A stretch of 64,000 nucleotides of DNA from JBBDWK01 sp040902885 (lineage in GTDB: Bacteria; Acidobacteriota; Terriglobia; Bryobacterales; Bryobacteraceae), in NCBI GenBank assembly GCA_040902885.1, contig JBBDWK010000052.1, positions 66,067-130,066 of the forward strand, written 5' to 3'. Below are positions 1 through 8,921 of the stretch, piece after piece. The notes beneath the pieces were generated by a model. The model was not told the DNA's origin. It saw only the letters and a program-made list of their open reading frames with translations, and did not search any database. The position numbers and the translations under genes are program-made. Numbering within the stretch: the first letter of the stretch is position 1; each line of letters opens with the position of its first letter.

Positions 1-2218
1 CATTCATCACCGGCATGGTGAGATCCAGAATCACCAAAGAAATCAGGCCGGCCATCCTGGCGAAAAGGTCCACGGCAACCCGTCCATTTTCGGCTACAAG
101 CACCTGGTACCCGTAATTCTCCAGCGCGGACTTCGCCATCCGCCGCACCACTTCTTCATCGTCCACCACCAGGATGGTTCCGCTGCCGGCGAGTTCCCGT
201 CTTTCCCCCGCTGCCGGCGCCCGATCTTCGAACGGCGCGGCGCCGGCCGGGAAGAGGACGCGAAAAGCGGTGCCCTGACCCGCCGTGCTATCCACCTGGA
301 TGGCTCCTTTGTGCGCCCGAATGATGCCCAGAACCGCGGAAAGTCCCAGTCCCCGGCCCGTGAATTTGGTCGTGAAGAACGGATCGAAGATCTTCGCTCT
401 GATCTCTTCCGTCATCCCAGAGCCGGTGTCGCTTACTTCCAGAAAAACGAAGGTTCCCGGCTGGATCGCCGGCAAGCCAAAAGTCGGGTGCGCATACTGC
501 GCATCGACCCTTTCCACTCCCGTCGCGATCTTGACCATTCCCGACTCGTCGTCGCACGCCTCCGCGGCGTTGATGACCAGGTTCATGATCACCTGCTGCA
601 GTTGGGACCGGTCGGCCTCCACCGCCGGCAGTCGCCGCGAAAGCCGTGGATAAAGCGATACGCCGCGCGGAACGGACCGCGATATCAGAGGCAGAATCTC
701 CTCCACCAGCCCCGAAAGATCCACCGGCTCGATGATGAACTTGCCTTTGCCCGAGTAAGCCAGCATCTGGCGCGTGAGGAGCGCCGCCTTCTCGCTCGCG
801 CTGACCACGCCCTCGAGCATCCCGCGGGCCTGCGAGTGCGCCGGCAGGAGCTCCAGCGCCAGGCTGGCGTTGCCCAGCATGCCCACCAGAAGATTGTTGA
901 AATCGTGAGCGATGCCGCCGGCCAGCACGCCCAGGCTCTCGAGTTTGGCGGTCTCGCGCAGCCGCTCCTGGGTGGCTTCCATGGCGCGTTTGGTTTCCAC
1001 CTGTTCGGACGCGTCGATGGCCAGCGTCATCACTCCGGCAATGCTGCCATCGAGGTCCCGCCATGGATTGCAGATCAGGTGGAAATATCTTTCCTTGACG
1101 CTGCCGTCCGCCATCGTGAATTGGGCCGGGACTTCATCTCCGACGTATGGACTGCCGGTGCGGTACACTTCATCGCACACCTGGACGAAGCCCTGCGCTT
1201 CGAGTTCCGGAAGAGCCTGCCGCATGGGCAAGCCTTCCATCGGCCGGCCGCCGAGCAGTTCCTTCATCAGCGGGTGTACCAGCTCGAAGACGTGATCGGG
1301 GCCGCGCTGGAAATTAATGATGGCCGGCGCCTGTAAAAACAGGGAGCGAATCTGGGACCGCTGTTGCTCGGCCTCCCCGTGCGACGCGCGCGCCTGCTCC
1401 AGAAGCCGTTCCCGTTCCCGCTCGATCCGGCGCCGGTGGGCTACGTCGCGAAAGATCAGCACCACGCCCGCGACCTCGCCGGTCCGGTCGAAGATCGGCG
1501 CGGCGCTGTCGTCGATGGGAATCTCGCGGCCATCGCGCGCCAACAGAACCGTGTGGTTCGCCAGTCCCATCACCCTGCCGTTGCGCAGCGCTTTCAGCGC
1601 CGGGTTTTCAACCGAAGCGCGCGTTTCCTCGTTGACGACGACGAAGACTTCTTCGAGCGGGCGGCCGGCCGCCTGCTCCTGGGTCCAGCCGGTCAGACTT
1701 TGGGCCACGCCGTTCAGCAGGATGACCCGGCCGTCCGTGCCGGTTGCGATCACGGCGTCGCCGATGCTCGCGAGAGTGATCTGCAGCCACTCGCGGGCGC
1801 GCTCCAGTTCGGTAGTCCGTTCCTTAACCTTGTTTTCCAGTTCTTCATTGGCCGAGCGGAGCACCGCTTCCATCCGCCTGCGGGTCGTGGCCACCCGGCT
1901 GGCCAGGATCACGATGAACAACAGCACGCCCGCGACCGCAATATTGATGTCGCGGGGAATGACTGAGGTCCCGCCCGACCTGATCGCCGTCGCCAGGGGG
2001 AAGAGCGCGCAGCTCACAAGAATTCCCGGTCCCGCCCCCCACTTCCATGCTGCCGTGGTCAGAGCCAACAGGTAGGCAGTGTTGACGACAGGAGCAAAGG
2101 AGCGGTTGCCGAGGAAGGCGATGTTAAGGCCGGCCACCGCTGCCAGCAGGGCGAGAGCGAGACCGTAGCGAGTGAGTACGCGCCGAAACTTTCCGGAGCT
2201 AAATGAGAGCCGCGTCAA
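1..2218 (-). CDS. Hybrid sensor histidine kinase/response regulator (partial)
   Basis: Sensor kinase with a C-terminal receiver, running off the left edge. The N-terminus holds about three hydrophobic segments (residues ~10-80), then a short coiled coil, two PAS-like sensor segments (~100-235 and ~245-400), a HisKA H-box (GGIAHDFNNLL, His438), an HATPase domain and a receiver domain with phospho-acceptor Asp732 (LVILDLTMP). The last visible codons are inside the receiver. I place the start at a TTG (2218) because the frame has no ATG there and this TTG overlaps the stop of the upstream gene, which suggests translational coupling; the start is uncertain. The architecture and the KLESLGVLAGGIAHDFNNLL stretch closely match the kinase at 37476-39443, so the two are paralogues. 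The signal sensed is unknown. Confidence 0.85.
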   Translation of the reverse strand, partial: MTRLSFSSGKFRRVLTRYGLALALLAAVAGLNIAFLGNRSFAPVVNTAYLLALTTAAWKWGAGPGILVSCALFPLATAIRSGGTSVIPRDINIAVAGVLLFIVILASRVATTRRRMEAVLRSANEELENKVKERTTELERAREWLQITLASIGDAVIATGTDGRVILLNGVAQSLTGWTQEQAAGRPLEEVFVVVNEETRASVENPALKALRNGRVMGLANHTVLLARDGREIPIDDSAAPIFDRTGEVAGVVLIFRDVAHRRRIERERERLLEQARASHGEAEQQRSQIRSLFLQAPAIINFQRGPDHVFELVHPLMKELLGGRPMEGLPMRQALPELEAQGFVQVCDEVYRTGSPYVGDEVPAQFTMADGSVKERYFHLICNPWRDLDGSIAGVMTLAIDASEQVETKRAMEATQERLRETAKLESLGVLAGGIAHDFNNLLVGMLGNASLALELLPAHSQARGMLEGVVSASEKAALLTRQMLAYSGKGKFIIEPVDLSGLVEEILPLISRSVPRGVSLYPRLSRRLPAVEADRSQLQQVIMNLVINAAEACDDESGMVKIATGVERVDAQYAHPTFGLPAIQPGTFVFLEVSDTGSGMTEEIRAKIFDPFFTTKFTGRGLGLSAVLGIIRAHKGAIQVDSTAGQGTAFRVLFPAGAAPFEDRAPAAGERRELAGSGTILVVDDEEVVRRMAKSALENYGYQVLVAENGRVAVDLFARMAGLISLVILDLTMPVMN

Positions 2219-2865
2219 TTGGCGAAGCAGTAGAAGCGACCGGAGCCGCCCGTGCCTTCCAGATTCGCCTGGCTGCAACCTTTGGAGGGATGCGCCGAAT
2301 TCCACGAAGTCCCGGCCGCGCCGCCGCCCTGGCGGTCGTGATGGCCGACTTGAGCGCTGCCCTCGCCGCTGCTCGTCCAGTTCTTGCAGGTGTGGTCGGC
2401 ATCGCCGGAGAAGGCCGTGCCGTCCGCTTGGGAGCCGGTCAGGATATCGTGCTGATTGGGTTTGTCCCCGCGGCCGTTGACCACCTCGCCCTTTTCGGTG
2501 AGCGCGGTTTGTTTGTTCAGGTTGTTACTGCTTCCGTGAAGGTCGTCCAGACTCTTAGCGACGACCACGTTCCGGGAGTTGGACCACGGACCCTTGCCGA
2601 TGCGGTCGCGCGCGTTGACGGCTGCCTGCCCGCCGGAAGCGCCGGCGCTGAGGTAGGCATGCCAGGTGCGGTTGCCTGCGCCCGCCGCTTTGGCCAGGGC
2701 CTGGCAGTGCTGGTCGGCTCCGGTCAAACCGCTAAGCGCGGCTCCATTGCCGGAACCCGCGCTCGTGATGAAGAATTTCATATTTTCAGAGGCATTTTGA
2801 GCGAGCGCCGGCAGCCCAAATATAAACAGCACCGCCGGGGCCCAAACGAATGGAGTTTTCTGCAT
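2215..2865 (-). CDS. Secreted DUF1554/lectin-like protein
   Basis: 216-residue protein with a clear Sec signal peptide (residues 1-22, ending ALAQ). The mature part contains FFITSAGSGNGAALSGL followed by GADQHCQALA, the pattern of the DUF1554/endostatin-like C-type-lectin-fold family often labelled 'lectin' in proteobacteria and acidobacteria. Later features are a DGTAFSGDADHTCKNW segment, a His-rich SAQVGHHDRQ segment, and a C-terminus with paired cysteines (SKGCSQ, FYCF) that could form disulfides. It lies 21 bp after the preceding gene and overlaps the start of the kinase downstream, so it is probably part of the same transcript. Ligand and role are unknown; extracellular or periplasmic location is inferred from the signal peptide. 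Confidence 0.65.
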   Translation of the reverse strand: MQKTPFVWAPAVLFIFGLPALAQNASENMKFFITSAGSGNGAALSGLTGADQHCQALAKAAGAGNRTWHAYLSAGASGGQAAVNARDRIGKGPWSNSRNVVVAKSLDDLHGSSNNLNKQTALTEKGEVVNGRGDKPNQHDILTGSQADGTAFSGDADHTCKNWTSSGEGSAQVGHHDRQGGGAAGTSWNSAHPSKGCSQANLEGTGGSGRFYCFAN

Positions 2866-2886
2866 TTCGATTCTCTCTTTCCTGAA

Positions 2887-3291
2887 TTAGAGTAAACGTT
2901 TCAGACGAAAAGTCTGCCTGGAGCTTCCCCTGGATTGAACGATTCCGCCGTTTCCGGCGTTTGTGGCGCCCTCGCGTTCACGAGTCAACTCGATCTCGCC
3001 GGCTTTCATGCTCCCCGTAAAACGCAGCCTGGTCTCATTGATCTGGTTGCCGGCTTGTTCCGAGGCGATGGCGATGAAGGTGACCAGATCGCCCGAGACG
3101 ATGCCTTCCGTAATCGGAGCGCTTTGATAGTCGCCGTATAGCTTGCCCCCGAGCTTGCTTCCGTTCTGGGTGAACTGGAACGCGATGTCCTGAAGCCCAT
3201 TCCTGACCGGTATCTGCCCCACCCATATTCCGGCGAAGTCGGCTCCCGGCAGACCCAAAGCGAACAGAAAGAGAGCAGCGAGTCTCCGCAT
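2887..3291 (-). CDS. Small secreted hypothetical protein
   Basis: 134 residues beginning with a signal peptide (MRRLAALFLFALGLPGADF). The rest is a beta-rich sequence with GIWVGQIPV near the mature N-terminus and alternating hydrophobic strands, a pattern common in small lipocalin-like or DUF-type exported proteins of this phylum; I cannot name the family. I chose the ATG at 3291 because GAGG sits 6-7 nt upstream; a GTG at 3303 would overlap the previous stop by 4 bp and is the alternative. It follows the DUF1552 gene directly, so it is likely co-transcribed with it. Confidence 0.6.
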   Translation of the reverse strand: MRRLAALFLFALGLPGADFAGIWVGQIPVRNGLQDIAFQFTQNGSKLGGKLYGDYQSAPITEGIVSGDLVTFIAIASEQAGNQINETRLRFTGSMKAGEIELTREREGATNAGNGGIVQSRGSSRQTFRLKRLL

Positions 3292-3299
3292 GACGCGCC

Positions 3300-4649
3300 T
3301 CACGAACTCAATAATCCCGGCAAATGCCCGGTGCTGTCTCCAAAGCGCTCAACGGGCGTGCCGAAGGCGTCCAGCATGGAAACGTAGAGATTCGCGAGCG
3401 GGCTGTCCTCGCTATAAACCAGATGCTGGCCCGCATGAATGCGGCCTCCTCCGCGGCCCCCCAGAACCAGGGGCAGCTTGTGCGGATCGTGCCTTTGTCC
3501 GTCGCTCAAGGCGGAGCCGAACAGGACCATGGAATTGTCGAGAACGGTGGAGTCGCCCTCCTTCATGCCCTTCAGTTTCCGGAGAAGGTACGCGTACTGC
3601 TCGATGTGCCAGCGGTTGACGAGCTGGTACTGCCGCAGCTTATCGGGGTCCTTCTGATGATGCGACACGTCATGGTGCCCCGCGCTCACTCCTTCCAGGA
3701 AACGGAAACTGACGTTGCTGACGGCATTTCCGAACATGAACGTACAGATCCGGGTCGTGTCGGTTTGGAATGCGGTCGCGATCATATCCATCATCAGCCG
3801 CACGTGTTCCGCGTGATCGGCCGGACGGTCCGTGGGAAGCGCCTTCGGATCCAAGGGGACACGCGCCTTCCATGCCGTCCGTGTGGCGCTGCCGGCGCGC
3901 TCGATCCGCTCTTCGAGCGAGCGCATGAGCGAAAGATATTCGTCCAGCCGCGCGCGGTCTTCCGAGCCTACCTGCGCGCGCAGCCGCCTGGCATCGCCCA
4001 GAACCCGGTCCAGCAACAGGCCGTCCATCTTGGCCGAGTTCCCCTGGGGACCCGAGGAGGCGCGGAAAAGCCGCTCATACACCGACCGGGGATTGATTTC
4101 CCGGGCCAGGGGGGTAACCGGATTGCTCCATGCGATGTGAGATCCGTAAACCCGCGTATATCCGACCACTGCATCCACACCGATGGCCACGGGCGTTACG
4201 CCCAGTTCCAGCGACGGAAGAGGGGTCCGATCCCCGGCTCGTTGCGCGGCCACCTGGTCCATCGAGACGCCATTGCCGAGATCGGCTCCGGGCGTCTTCT
4301 TGATGGTCGTGCAGGTTAGGATCGCCGCTTCCTTCACGTAATGGCCGTCGCCGCCTTTCGAGGCCGCGTTCCAGAGATTGCTCAGCACGACCACCTGGTC
4401 CTTGAGATCCTGGAGCGGCTCGAGGGTTGGCGAGAGCGTGAAGTCGCGGCCTGCACCCCGCGGGGACCACTCGTTCGTATTCACCCCGTTGGGCATGTAT
4501 AGCATCGCCATGCGGACGGGATTCGCCGGCGCCCCGGTTGATGCCAGCGCCGAAGAAGGAGCCATAGCTTCCAGCCAAGGCAGGCCCAAGCCGACCCCAG
4601 CGCCCCGAAGCAGCGTTCTGCGTGAAATAGAGAGCCTACGAGTAGTCAT
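3300..4649 (-). CDS. DUF1552 domain exported protein
   Basis: 449-residue protein of the DUF1552 family. It begins with a twin-arginine type signal (ISRRTLLRGAGVGLGLPWLE), indicating export in folded form. Family hallmarks are visible: MLYMPNGVNTNEWSP early, a central MDGLLLDRVLGDARRLRAQV region, GHHDVSHHQKDPDKL, and a C-terminal LGGRGGGRIHAG. DUF1552 proteins are distant relatives of the DUF1501 sulfatase-like group and are almost always encoded next to a DUF1592 cytochrome-type protein, as here, where the two genes overlap by 4 bp. The biochemical function of the pair is not established; a role in periplasmic degradation is an inference from genomic company. It is transcribed with the small secreted gene downstream. 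Confidence 0.9.
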   Translation of the reverse strand: MTTRRLSISRRTLLRGAGVGLGLPWLEAMAPSSALASTGAPANPVRMAMLYMPNGVNTNEWSPRGAGRDFTLSPTLEPLQDLKDQVVVLSNLWNAASKGGDGHYVKEAAILTCTTIKKTPGADLGNGVSMDQVAAQRAGDRTPLPSLELGVTPVAIGVDAVVGYTRVYGSHIAWSNPVTPLAREINPRSVYERLFRASSGPQGNSAKMDGLLLDRVLGDARRLRAQVGSEDRARLDEYLSLMRSLEERIERAGSATRTAWKARVPLDPKALPTDRPADHAEHVRLMMDMIATAFQTDTTRICTFMFGNAVSNVSFRFLEGVSAGHHDVSHHQKDPDKLRQYQLVNRWHIEQYAYLLRKLKGMKEGDSTVLDNSMVLFGSALSDGQRHDPHKLPLVLGGRGGGRIHAGQHLVYSEDSPLANLYVSMLDAFGTPVERFGDSTGHLPGLLSS

Positions 4650-6562
4650 TCCGTGCGTTGCTCCTTCCCTCCGCGCGTAGCGGCCCGATACCGGAACGGC
4701 ACGCTCAACACGATCGCCTCGATCAGTGTCCGCGCGCTATAGTCATTCTCCTTCAGTTGAGCCACGATGGCATCTACTGTACAGGAATCTTTTAACGTCA
4801 ATCCGCGTCCGAGCGCGTAGCCCAGCATCTTGCTCGTCAGGTTGTGGATGAACAGGTCCTTCCGTTCGAGCAGGGCAGCTTTGAGTCCGTCCGGACCCTG
4901 GAATTTCGTTCCATCCGGCAGCTCGCCCGAATTATCCACGGGCTTGCCGCCATCCTCGTCCCTCCAGCGGCCAATTACATCATAATTCTCGAGCGCGAAG
5001 CCCAGGGGATCGATCCGGCTATGGCAACTGGCGCAAACCGGGTCTGCCCGATGCCGCGCGAGCCGTTCCCGAACCGACTTTGGCGCCGCGCCCGCGTGCT
5101 CCTCTTCCAGCGCGGGCACGTCCGCGGGCGGCGGCGGCGGCGGAGTCCCCAACATCGAATCCAAAATCCACGTTCCGCGCAGAACCGGGCTCGTCCGGTA
5201 AGGATACGACGACACCGCCAGAATCGCCGGCATCCCCAGCAAACCTCCGCGATGCGTGCCCTCGGGAAGTTCCACCCACTGCGGCTGCTTGTTCTGGTTC
5301 TGCCGGATCGGCAGCTTCACTCCGTAGTGTTTCGAGAGATTGCTGGTTCCGATGGTGTACTTCGAGTCCAGCAGGTTCAACAGGGAGAGATTCTGCACGA
5401 GAATCTCTCTCAGAAAGAGAACCGGCTGAAGGCGGATGTCCGATCGCAACTCTTCATCGTTCGCATAGGTGGGGAAAAGCTTTGCGTCCGGCGATTTGTC
5501 GGTCGCCAGCTCGCGCGTGTGGAGCCACTGCTCGATGAACCGCTGGGTAAAGCCGAGCGACCGGTCATTACGGAGCATGCGCTGGACCAGCTCTTTGAGG
5601 ACCCCCGGATCGTGCAGCTTGCCTGCTGCCGCAACGTCGAACAGCAGCTCGTCCGGCATGCTGCCCCATAGAAAATAGGAAAGCCGGGCTGCCAGCGCAT
5701 ACTGATCGAGGGGGCGCGGTTCGGGGTTGCGGTTGGGAGGCTCCGCGCGGAACAGAAAGAGGGGAGAAACCAGCGCGCTGCGGAGAGCGAAGAGTATGGA
5801 AGCCTCGAAAGGTTCGCCCTGTTTCCTGGCCGCCCGGAAGAGTTGCATATAAGGCGCGATATCGCGGGCGTCCACAGGACGGCGAAACGCTCGCGGCAGG
5901 AACGCCCCCAGAATTTTGCGCGCCGCCTGGTCCGGAGAAACACCGGGGCCGGGCTTGGCTACCAGAATTTTCGCGCGCGATTTAAATTCCTTGGCCGCGA
6001 AGTCGATGGCGAACTTCGCAACCTCCATGTACTTCTCGGAATGGAGCGGCGAGAGGAACAAAGTTTCGGCCGCGTTGTCAAAGCCCTCGCCGCCCGCGCC
6101 GTCGGCGGGAAGCGCGTGGCCGATGTCCAGATGAATGTCCAGCAGGTCGCGAACCGTAGCCGTATACTCATCGCGGTTGAGCCGCCGGATGGGGGCAGGT
6201 CCGGGAGCGATGCCGGCGGCGCAGGCTTCCACCCGTAAGGCGTGGTCCACCCACTGCGTGAAATGTTCGCGCGGGTCGAGGGGCGGCGCGGGAGAACCTT
6301 TGGGCGGCATCTCTCCGTTCTTCACGCGGGCGACGAGCTTGGTCCATCGCTGCGCCTCTGTCTGAAGACTTACCGTTGTGCCGACTCGCTGGATGTTAAA
6401 CCCACCCGCGGGAGTCTTGTCCTGATGGCAGTTTTGACAATACGTTTTCAGGAAAGTCTGCGCATCCGCAAACGAATAGGCTCCCTGTTGCGCGCTCAAG
6501 TCCACGGTGGAAGTGACGAGCAGGGCGAGCGACAGGAGCCACCTTGCGGGATGGGGTGTCAT
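4646..6562 (-). CDS. DUF1592/DUF1588/DUF1585 cytochrome c-like protein
   Basis: 638-residue exported protein. A signal peptide (residues 1-25) is followed by a PSCyt-type haem-binding segment with C42-x2-C45-H46 (YCQNCHQD), DUF1587 (~115-180, RRLNRDEYTATVRDLLD), DUF1595 (~205-265), DUF1592 (~275-405), DUF1588 (~430-530, including a second CASCH motif) and DUF1585 (~555-630). This is the complete usual domain order and length for the family known from Planctomycetes and Acidobacteria. It overlaps the DUF1552 gene by ATGA, so translation is coupled. The two CxxCH motifs suggest covalent haem and an electron-transfer role at the cell surface or periplasm; the substrate is unknown. It is probably the first gene of the run that ends with the kinase at the left edge. 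Confidence 0.92.
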   Translation of the reverse strand: MTPHPARWLLSLALLVTSTVDLSAQQGAYSFADAQTFLKTYCQNCHQDKTPAGGFNIQRVGTTVSLQTEAQRWTKLVARVKNGEMPPKGSPAPPLDPREHFTQWVDHALRVEACAAGIAPGPAPIRRLNRDEYTATVRDLLDIHLDIGHALPADGAGGEGFDNAAETLFLSPLHSEKYMEVAKFAIDFAAKEFKSRAKILVAKPGPGVSPDQAARKILGAFLPRAFRRPVDARDIAPYMQLFRAARKQGEPFEASILFALRSALVSPLFLFRAEPPNRNPEPRPLDQYALAARLSYFLWGSMPDELLFDVAAAGKLHDPGVLKELVQRMLRNDRSLGFTQRFIEQWLHTRELATDKSPDAKLFPTYANDEELRSDIRLQPVLFLREILVQNLSLLNLLDSKYTIGTSNLSKHYGVKLPIRQNQNKQPQWVELPEGTHRGGLLGMPAILAVSSYPYRTSPVLRGTWILDSMLGTPPPPPPADVPALEEEHAGAAPKSVRERLARHRADPVCASCHSRIDPLGFALENYDVIGRWRDEDGGKPVDNSGELPDGTKFQGPDGLKAALLERKDLFIHNLTSKMLGYALGRGLTLKDSCTVDAIVAQLKENDYSARTLIEAIVLSVPFRYRAATRGGKEQRTE

Positions 6563-6597
6563 ACGATATGGTGACGGACATCAGTTTACCATTTGAC

Positions 6598-7611
6598 TTA
6601 CTTGATTCCCACGACCATCGAATCGGGTCCGGCCAGATGCTCGACACGGGTTTCGCGAAAGCCCGCTTCTTTCATCCACCCCTGGCAGTCGGCGCCGGTG
6701 TAGTCGAAGCCTCCGGGCGTTTCGATCAGCATGTTGAGGCTCATGAGCAGGCCCAGGGCGTTTTTTGAGCGGCCGTCATCGATCAATGCCTCGTAGACCA
6801 GGAAAGCGCCCCCTTCGGGCAACGCTTCATAGGCCTTGGCGATAAGCATCTTCTTCTCCTCCAGGTTCCAGTCGTGGAGGATATGGCCCATCGTGACTAC
6901 GTCCGCTTTCGGAATGGGATCGGTGAAGAAGCTGCCCGGGACGAATTTCACCCGGCCGGAGAGGCAGTTTTCCTCGACGTACTCCTCGAAAACCGGACCG
7001 GCTTCGGCCAGGTCGAATCCGATGCCCGTCAGGTGCGGGTGCGCCTTCACAATCTGGACCACCGTATCGCCCTGTGCCGTGCCTACGTCAACGATTGTTC
7101 TGTAGTCCTTCCACGGGAATTTGGCGGCGATCGCGAGATTTGCCCCACGGCTCAACCCGGACATCGCCTTAAGGAACTCTTTGAGCCGGGCGGGATCGGC
7201 GTACAACGCTTCGAAGAACGGAGTCCCTCCTGCCTTCGCCTCGTTCTGAAGTTGCCCGGTTCGAAGCGCCTCGGTGAGGGTGCCCCAGAACCGGTAGAGC
7301 CGGCTGTTCGCCATCTCGAGCACCCCGCCCATGTAGGAGGGCTTGCGTTTGTCGAGAAAGAGATCCGTGGCCGGTGTGTTCCGATAGCGCCTATCGACCC
7401 GCTCCAGGAAACCCAGGGCGACCAGCGCGTCGAGAAAGTCGCGGGCTGACCGCGGATGCAGGCCCAACCTGCTCCGCAATGTCTCCAGATCCTCCGGATG
7501 CCTGGCGAGCTCGGTGAAAATTTCCATCTCCACCGCGCTCAAGAGCGCCTTTGAAGCCCAGAATCCCAGGCCGACTTGTAGGATGTGCTCTGGTGTCGAT
7601 TGCGCGCTCAT
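6598..7611 (-). CDS. SAM-dependent O-methyltransferase (plant-type/hydroxyneurosporene-like)
   Basis: 337 residues. The N-terminal third is a winged-helix dimerisation domain (residues ~10-95, ending ...YRNTPATDLFL). It is followed by the Rossmann methyltransferase domain, with motif I DVGTAQGDTV, the acidic end of strand 2 (GFDLAE), and the family motif HILHDWNLEEK, which holds the His/Asp region typical of class-II O-methyltransferases. Motif I departs from the common GGGxG as DVGTAQG. An RBS-like GGGGAG stands about 10 nt before the ATG. It is upstream of and co-oriented with the DUF1592 gene, but the 35-bp gap and unrelated function make shared transcription only possible. The methyl acceptor cannot be deduced. 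Confidence 0.85.
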   Translation of the reverse strand: MSAQSTPEHILQVGLGFWASKALLSAVEMEIFTELARHPEDLETLRSRLGLHPRSARDFLDALVALGFLERVDRRYRNTPATDLFLDKRKPSYMGGVLEMANSRLYRFWGTLTEALRTGQLQNEAKAGGTPFFEALYADPARLKEFLKAMSGLSRGANLAIAAKFPWKDYRTIVDVGTAQGDTVVQIVKAHPHLTGIGFDLAEAGPVFEEYVEENCLSGRVKFVPGSFFTDPIPKADVVTMGHILHDWNLEEKKMLIAKAYEALPEGGAFLVYEALIDDGRSKNALGLLMSLNMLIETPGGFDYTGADCQGWMKEAGFRETRVEHLAGPDSMVVGIK

Positions 7612-7679
7612 TGTTGGTCTGCTCCCCGCAAATAGAACATTGTAGACCGTGCTGTCATTCGTGAACTGACAGCAATGGA

Positions 7680-8006
7680 TTACCGGATGCCAATGCGAAC
7701 AACATCACCCGGCTTCAAGACGTCGAGCGCGGCGAGTACATCCGGCAAGAGAACCACAAGATCGTCGATGTTGGTGGTGCGAGCCTGAAGGACTACGAGC
7801 GAGATCGCACGGTCACGCAGGCTTTGCTGATGCGGCATATTCTGATCAACCGTAATCAGCAGTTCAAAGCCCGCTTGTTCGGCTGCGGCCAGGAGTTCAC
7901 CGTTGGCCAATCCCCTCAAGCCCGCGTAGCGACAGGTTTGGCAGTCGTGGCCGGGAAAATGATGACGCAGGACCTCGTCTATGCACTCGTCTAGGAGGAT
8001 GCGCAC
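7680..8006 (-). CDS. DUF5615 PIN-like toxin
   Basis: 108 residues with the DUF5615 pattern: N-terminal LLDECID acidic motif, then LITVDQNM in the middle and LVVLQARTT toward the end. This family has a PIN-like fold and is the usual partner of DUF433 proteins in presumed toxin-antitoxin or RNA-targeting pairs; nuclease activity is inferred. The start is a GTG that follows the stop of the DUF433 gene with no gap (TAAGTG), implying coupled translation. The acidic residues expected at the PIN-like active site (DE near residue 6, D around residue 59) are present. Confidence 0.85.
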   Translation of the reverse strand: MRILLDECIDEVLRHHFPGHDCQTCRYAGLRGLANGELLAAAEQAGFELLITVDQNMPHQQSLRDRAISLVVLQARTTNIDDLVVLLPDVLAALDVLKPGDVVRIGIR

Positions 8007-8213
8007 TTAGTGGCTGGCGAGCAGAGATTCTTTTGCTTCTTCCAGCGCTTGCAGAGCCATCTCCCGGCTGACGGTGGGGAAGCCCTCCAGAAAGCGCTCC
8101 AGACTGTGTCCAGCTTCGAGGTAGTCGAATAGGGTGCGCACTAGAACTCGCGTACCTCGAAACGTAGGCTCACCGGACATGATTCCGGGATCGCGAACCA
8201 CGACCGACTCCAT
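8007..8213 (-). CDS. DUF433 antitoxin-like protein
   Basis: 68 residues with the DUF433 core RDPGIMSGEPTFRGTRV, a winged-helix-like domain. It is encoded directly upstream of the DUF5615 gene, the standard order for this pair, with the antitoxin first. I start at the ATG (8213); a TTG at 8231 would add six residues. It is divergent from the truncated amidohydrolase copy, so the region upstream of this pair may act as its promoter. DNA binding and autoregulation are family-based inferences. Confidence 0.85.
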   Translation of the reverse strand: MESVVVRDPGIMSGEPTFRGTRVLVRTLFDYLEAGHSLERFLEGFPTVSREMALQALEEAKESLLASH

Positions 8214-8290
8214 CCCCTTAGTATGCCTCAATTTCAGGCAGCTGTATCATCGACGCTCGTCCGCGACAACCTCTTGCGCGAAGGCCGATC

Positions 8291-8802
8291 CGCCTCACAA
8301 CCCATCTGCGCTATGCTTTCCCTCGTGATCGTAGACGTACACAGCCATTACTGGGAATATCCGGCGCATTTCTCCGAGGATTTCAAAATTCAGGCCAAAC
8401 GCGCCCGAGGCGACGTGGAAGTGGACCTGACCGTCCGCTGGGACGAGTACGCCGCCAGCGCGGTGGACTGCGGCAAGACCGTCGTCTTCGGCGGCAAGGC
8501 CAAGCTCTCGGGCCTGTGGGTGCCCGACCGCGAGGTGGCAGCCTATGTTGGGGCGCATTCCGATAAGCTGATCGGTTTTCTGTCGCTCGATCCGACCCAG
8601 CCGGGATGGCAGGACGAGCTGGTGGAGGGCCACCAGGACCTGAAGATGAAGGGGATCAAGCTCCTCTCGATGTACGCGGGTTTCCATCCCAACGACCGGC
8701 GCTTCGACTACATCTGGGAGTACGCCACACGCCACGGCCTGCCGGTGCTCCTCCACACCGGAACCACCTTCATCTCGCAGGCGCCGCTCGATTGCACCTT
8801 GC
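8291..8802. repeat. Direct repeat, left copy (512 bp, amidohydrolase 5' part)
   Basis: This segment matches 10650-11161 at a constant offset of 2359 bases, with 10 differences by eye and no gaps. Similarity stops abruptly on both sides: upstream at CGCCTCACAA and downstream after ATTGCACCTTGC. Three differences fall in the first ~400 bases and seven in the last ~105. Nine of the ten are synonymous in the amidohydrolase frame. The two copies bracket the DUF262-HNH gene. Confidence 0.95.
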
Positions 8803-8921
8803 GGTCTGAGGCACCAATTTTCAGGAGCCAATGTTCAGCTCAGCCTGATTGTGAATCGTTGTACACTACATCTTCATGCCACAGATTCCAAGCCGTTTCG
8901 TCGACATTGTCCAGCAGCTAA
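8314..8921 (+). pseudogene. Truncated amidohydrolase (5' copy)
   Basis: Identical in protein sequence to the first ~160 residues of the intact amidohydrolase at 10672 except for one change (PLDCTL against PLNCTL). After 8802 the frame runs into unrelated sequence and ends at 8921, inside the start of the DUF262 gene. The HxH metal motif (DVHSHY) is kept, but more than 120 C-terminal residues of the barrel, with later catalytic residues, are lost, so it cannot be functional. The preceding bases to 8223 are open in this frame, but homology to the second copy begins only at 8291. It is best seen as the interrupted or left-flank copy created when the DUF262 segment arrived. Confidence 0.85.

Noticed and set aside
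311..1336. 341-codon plus-strand frame
   Set aside because: Antisense to the PAS/HisKA part of the left-edge kinase, which is clearly the real coding frame.
8223..8313. N-terminal extension of the truncated amidohydrolase
   Set aside because: Open in frame but homology to the intact copy starts only at 8291, and the intact gene begins at the equivalent of 8314.
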